In this document: piece after piece, positions 5,749 to 5,916 of the stretch | How the letters are laid out: every line of letters starts with the position of its first letter | Position numbering within the stretch: position 1 is the stretch's first letter | Origin: Verrucomicrobiota bacterium | GTDB taxonomy: Bacteria; Verrucomicrobiota; Verrucomicrobiia; Limisphaerales; J093 | NCBI GenBank assembly: GCA_029907285.1 | Contig: JARYMD010000285.1 | Span: 1 to 5,916, forward strand | Reading direction: 5' to 3' | DNA: 5,916 nucleotides | Position numbers and translations under genes: made by a program | Notes under the pieces: model-generated | The model's input: the letters and a program-made list of their open reading frames with translations, nothing else | Database searches by the model: none | Told to the model about the DNA's origin: nothing

Positions 5749-5916
5749 ATGTTTCACACTGACATTCACTCGGTACATTTTGTTGGGATTGCAGGCATAG
5801 CCATGGCGTCGGCCGCTGTGGCAATGCGCGAACGCGGATTTGAAGTGACGGGCTCGGATCAGAACGTGTACCCGCCGATGTCAACTTTTCTGGCGAACAA
5901 TCGGATCGAGGTGATG
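5749..5916 (+). CDS. mpl: Mur ligase N-terminus, probably Mpl (partial, runs off the right edge)
   Basis: Only 56 codons are present, of roughly 450 expected. The opening beta-alpha-beta unit carries VHFVGIAGIAMAS (9-21), matching the GIGG-type nucleotide loop of MurC/Mpl ligases, then GSD (35-37) and VYPPMSTFL (40-48). The YPPMST element is typical of Mpl (UDP-N-acetylmuramate:L-alanyl-gamma-D-glutamyl-meso-diaminopimelate ligase), whereas MurC usually has a different sequence after GSD. Mpl joins recycled murein tripeptide to UDP-MurNAc in the cytoplasm, using ATP. ATG 5749 fits family N-termini but has no ribosome site; an in-frame GTG at 5689 would add 20 residues with GGAG only one base away, too close to be useful. 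The central and C-terminal domains, which would settle Mpl against MurC, are outside the window. Confidence 0.8.
   Translation, partial: MFHTDIHSVHFVGIAGIAMASAAVAMRERGFEVTGSDQNVYPPMSTFLANNRIEVM

Overview
The window holds four complete protein-coding genes on the + strand, one more that is nearly certain, and the 5' end of a sixth. All run left to right, with short gaps and no convincing gene on the - strand. I see no rRNA, tRNA, CRISPR array or insertion sequence. The likeliest host is a Gram-negative bacterium of the Verrucomicrobiota or a close relative. Three signs point there: a small zinc-ribbon/single-helix protein of a style I associate with that phylum, sitting directly before a murein-tripeptide ligase (Mpl); weak or absent Shine-Dalgarno sequences; and a secreted GalM. 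This placement is inference; no marker gene is present.

Bases 173-3951 look like one three-gene transcription unit. It starts with a large membrane protein carrying a spermidine-synthase-like Rossmann domain between two membrane halves. Next is a small two-helix membrane protein with histidines spaced as in b-type haem proteins. Last is an AmrS-type radical SAM enzyme (the radical SAM member of the AmmeMemoRadiSam group) with a twin-arginine/hydrophobic leader and an insertion after its cluster motif. Two of the three are predicted to use S-adenosylmethionine or a derivative, and all three appear tied to the membrane. Neither usual AmrS partner (AMMECR1-like or Memo-like) is in view. This trio is the best candidate for an undescribed system here.

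Bases 3952-4222 are a 271-base gap with a perfect 9-bp inverted repeat and competing smaller hairpins, and no recognisable gene. Bases 4223-5353 encode an exported aldose 1-epimerase (GalM family) with the catalytic residues in place. After 27 bases comes the 91-residue zinc-ribbon, tail-anchored protein (5381-5656), and after 92 more bases the first 56 codons of an Mpl-type Mur ligase, cut by the window edge.

The right half therefore concerns sugar and cell-wall handling, the left half a membrane redox/SAM module. Nothing in the sequence ties the two halves together beyond shared orientation.
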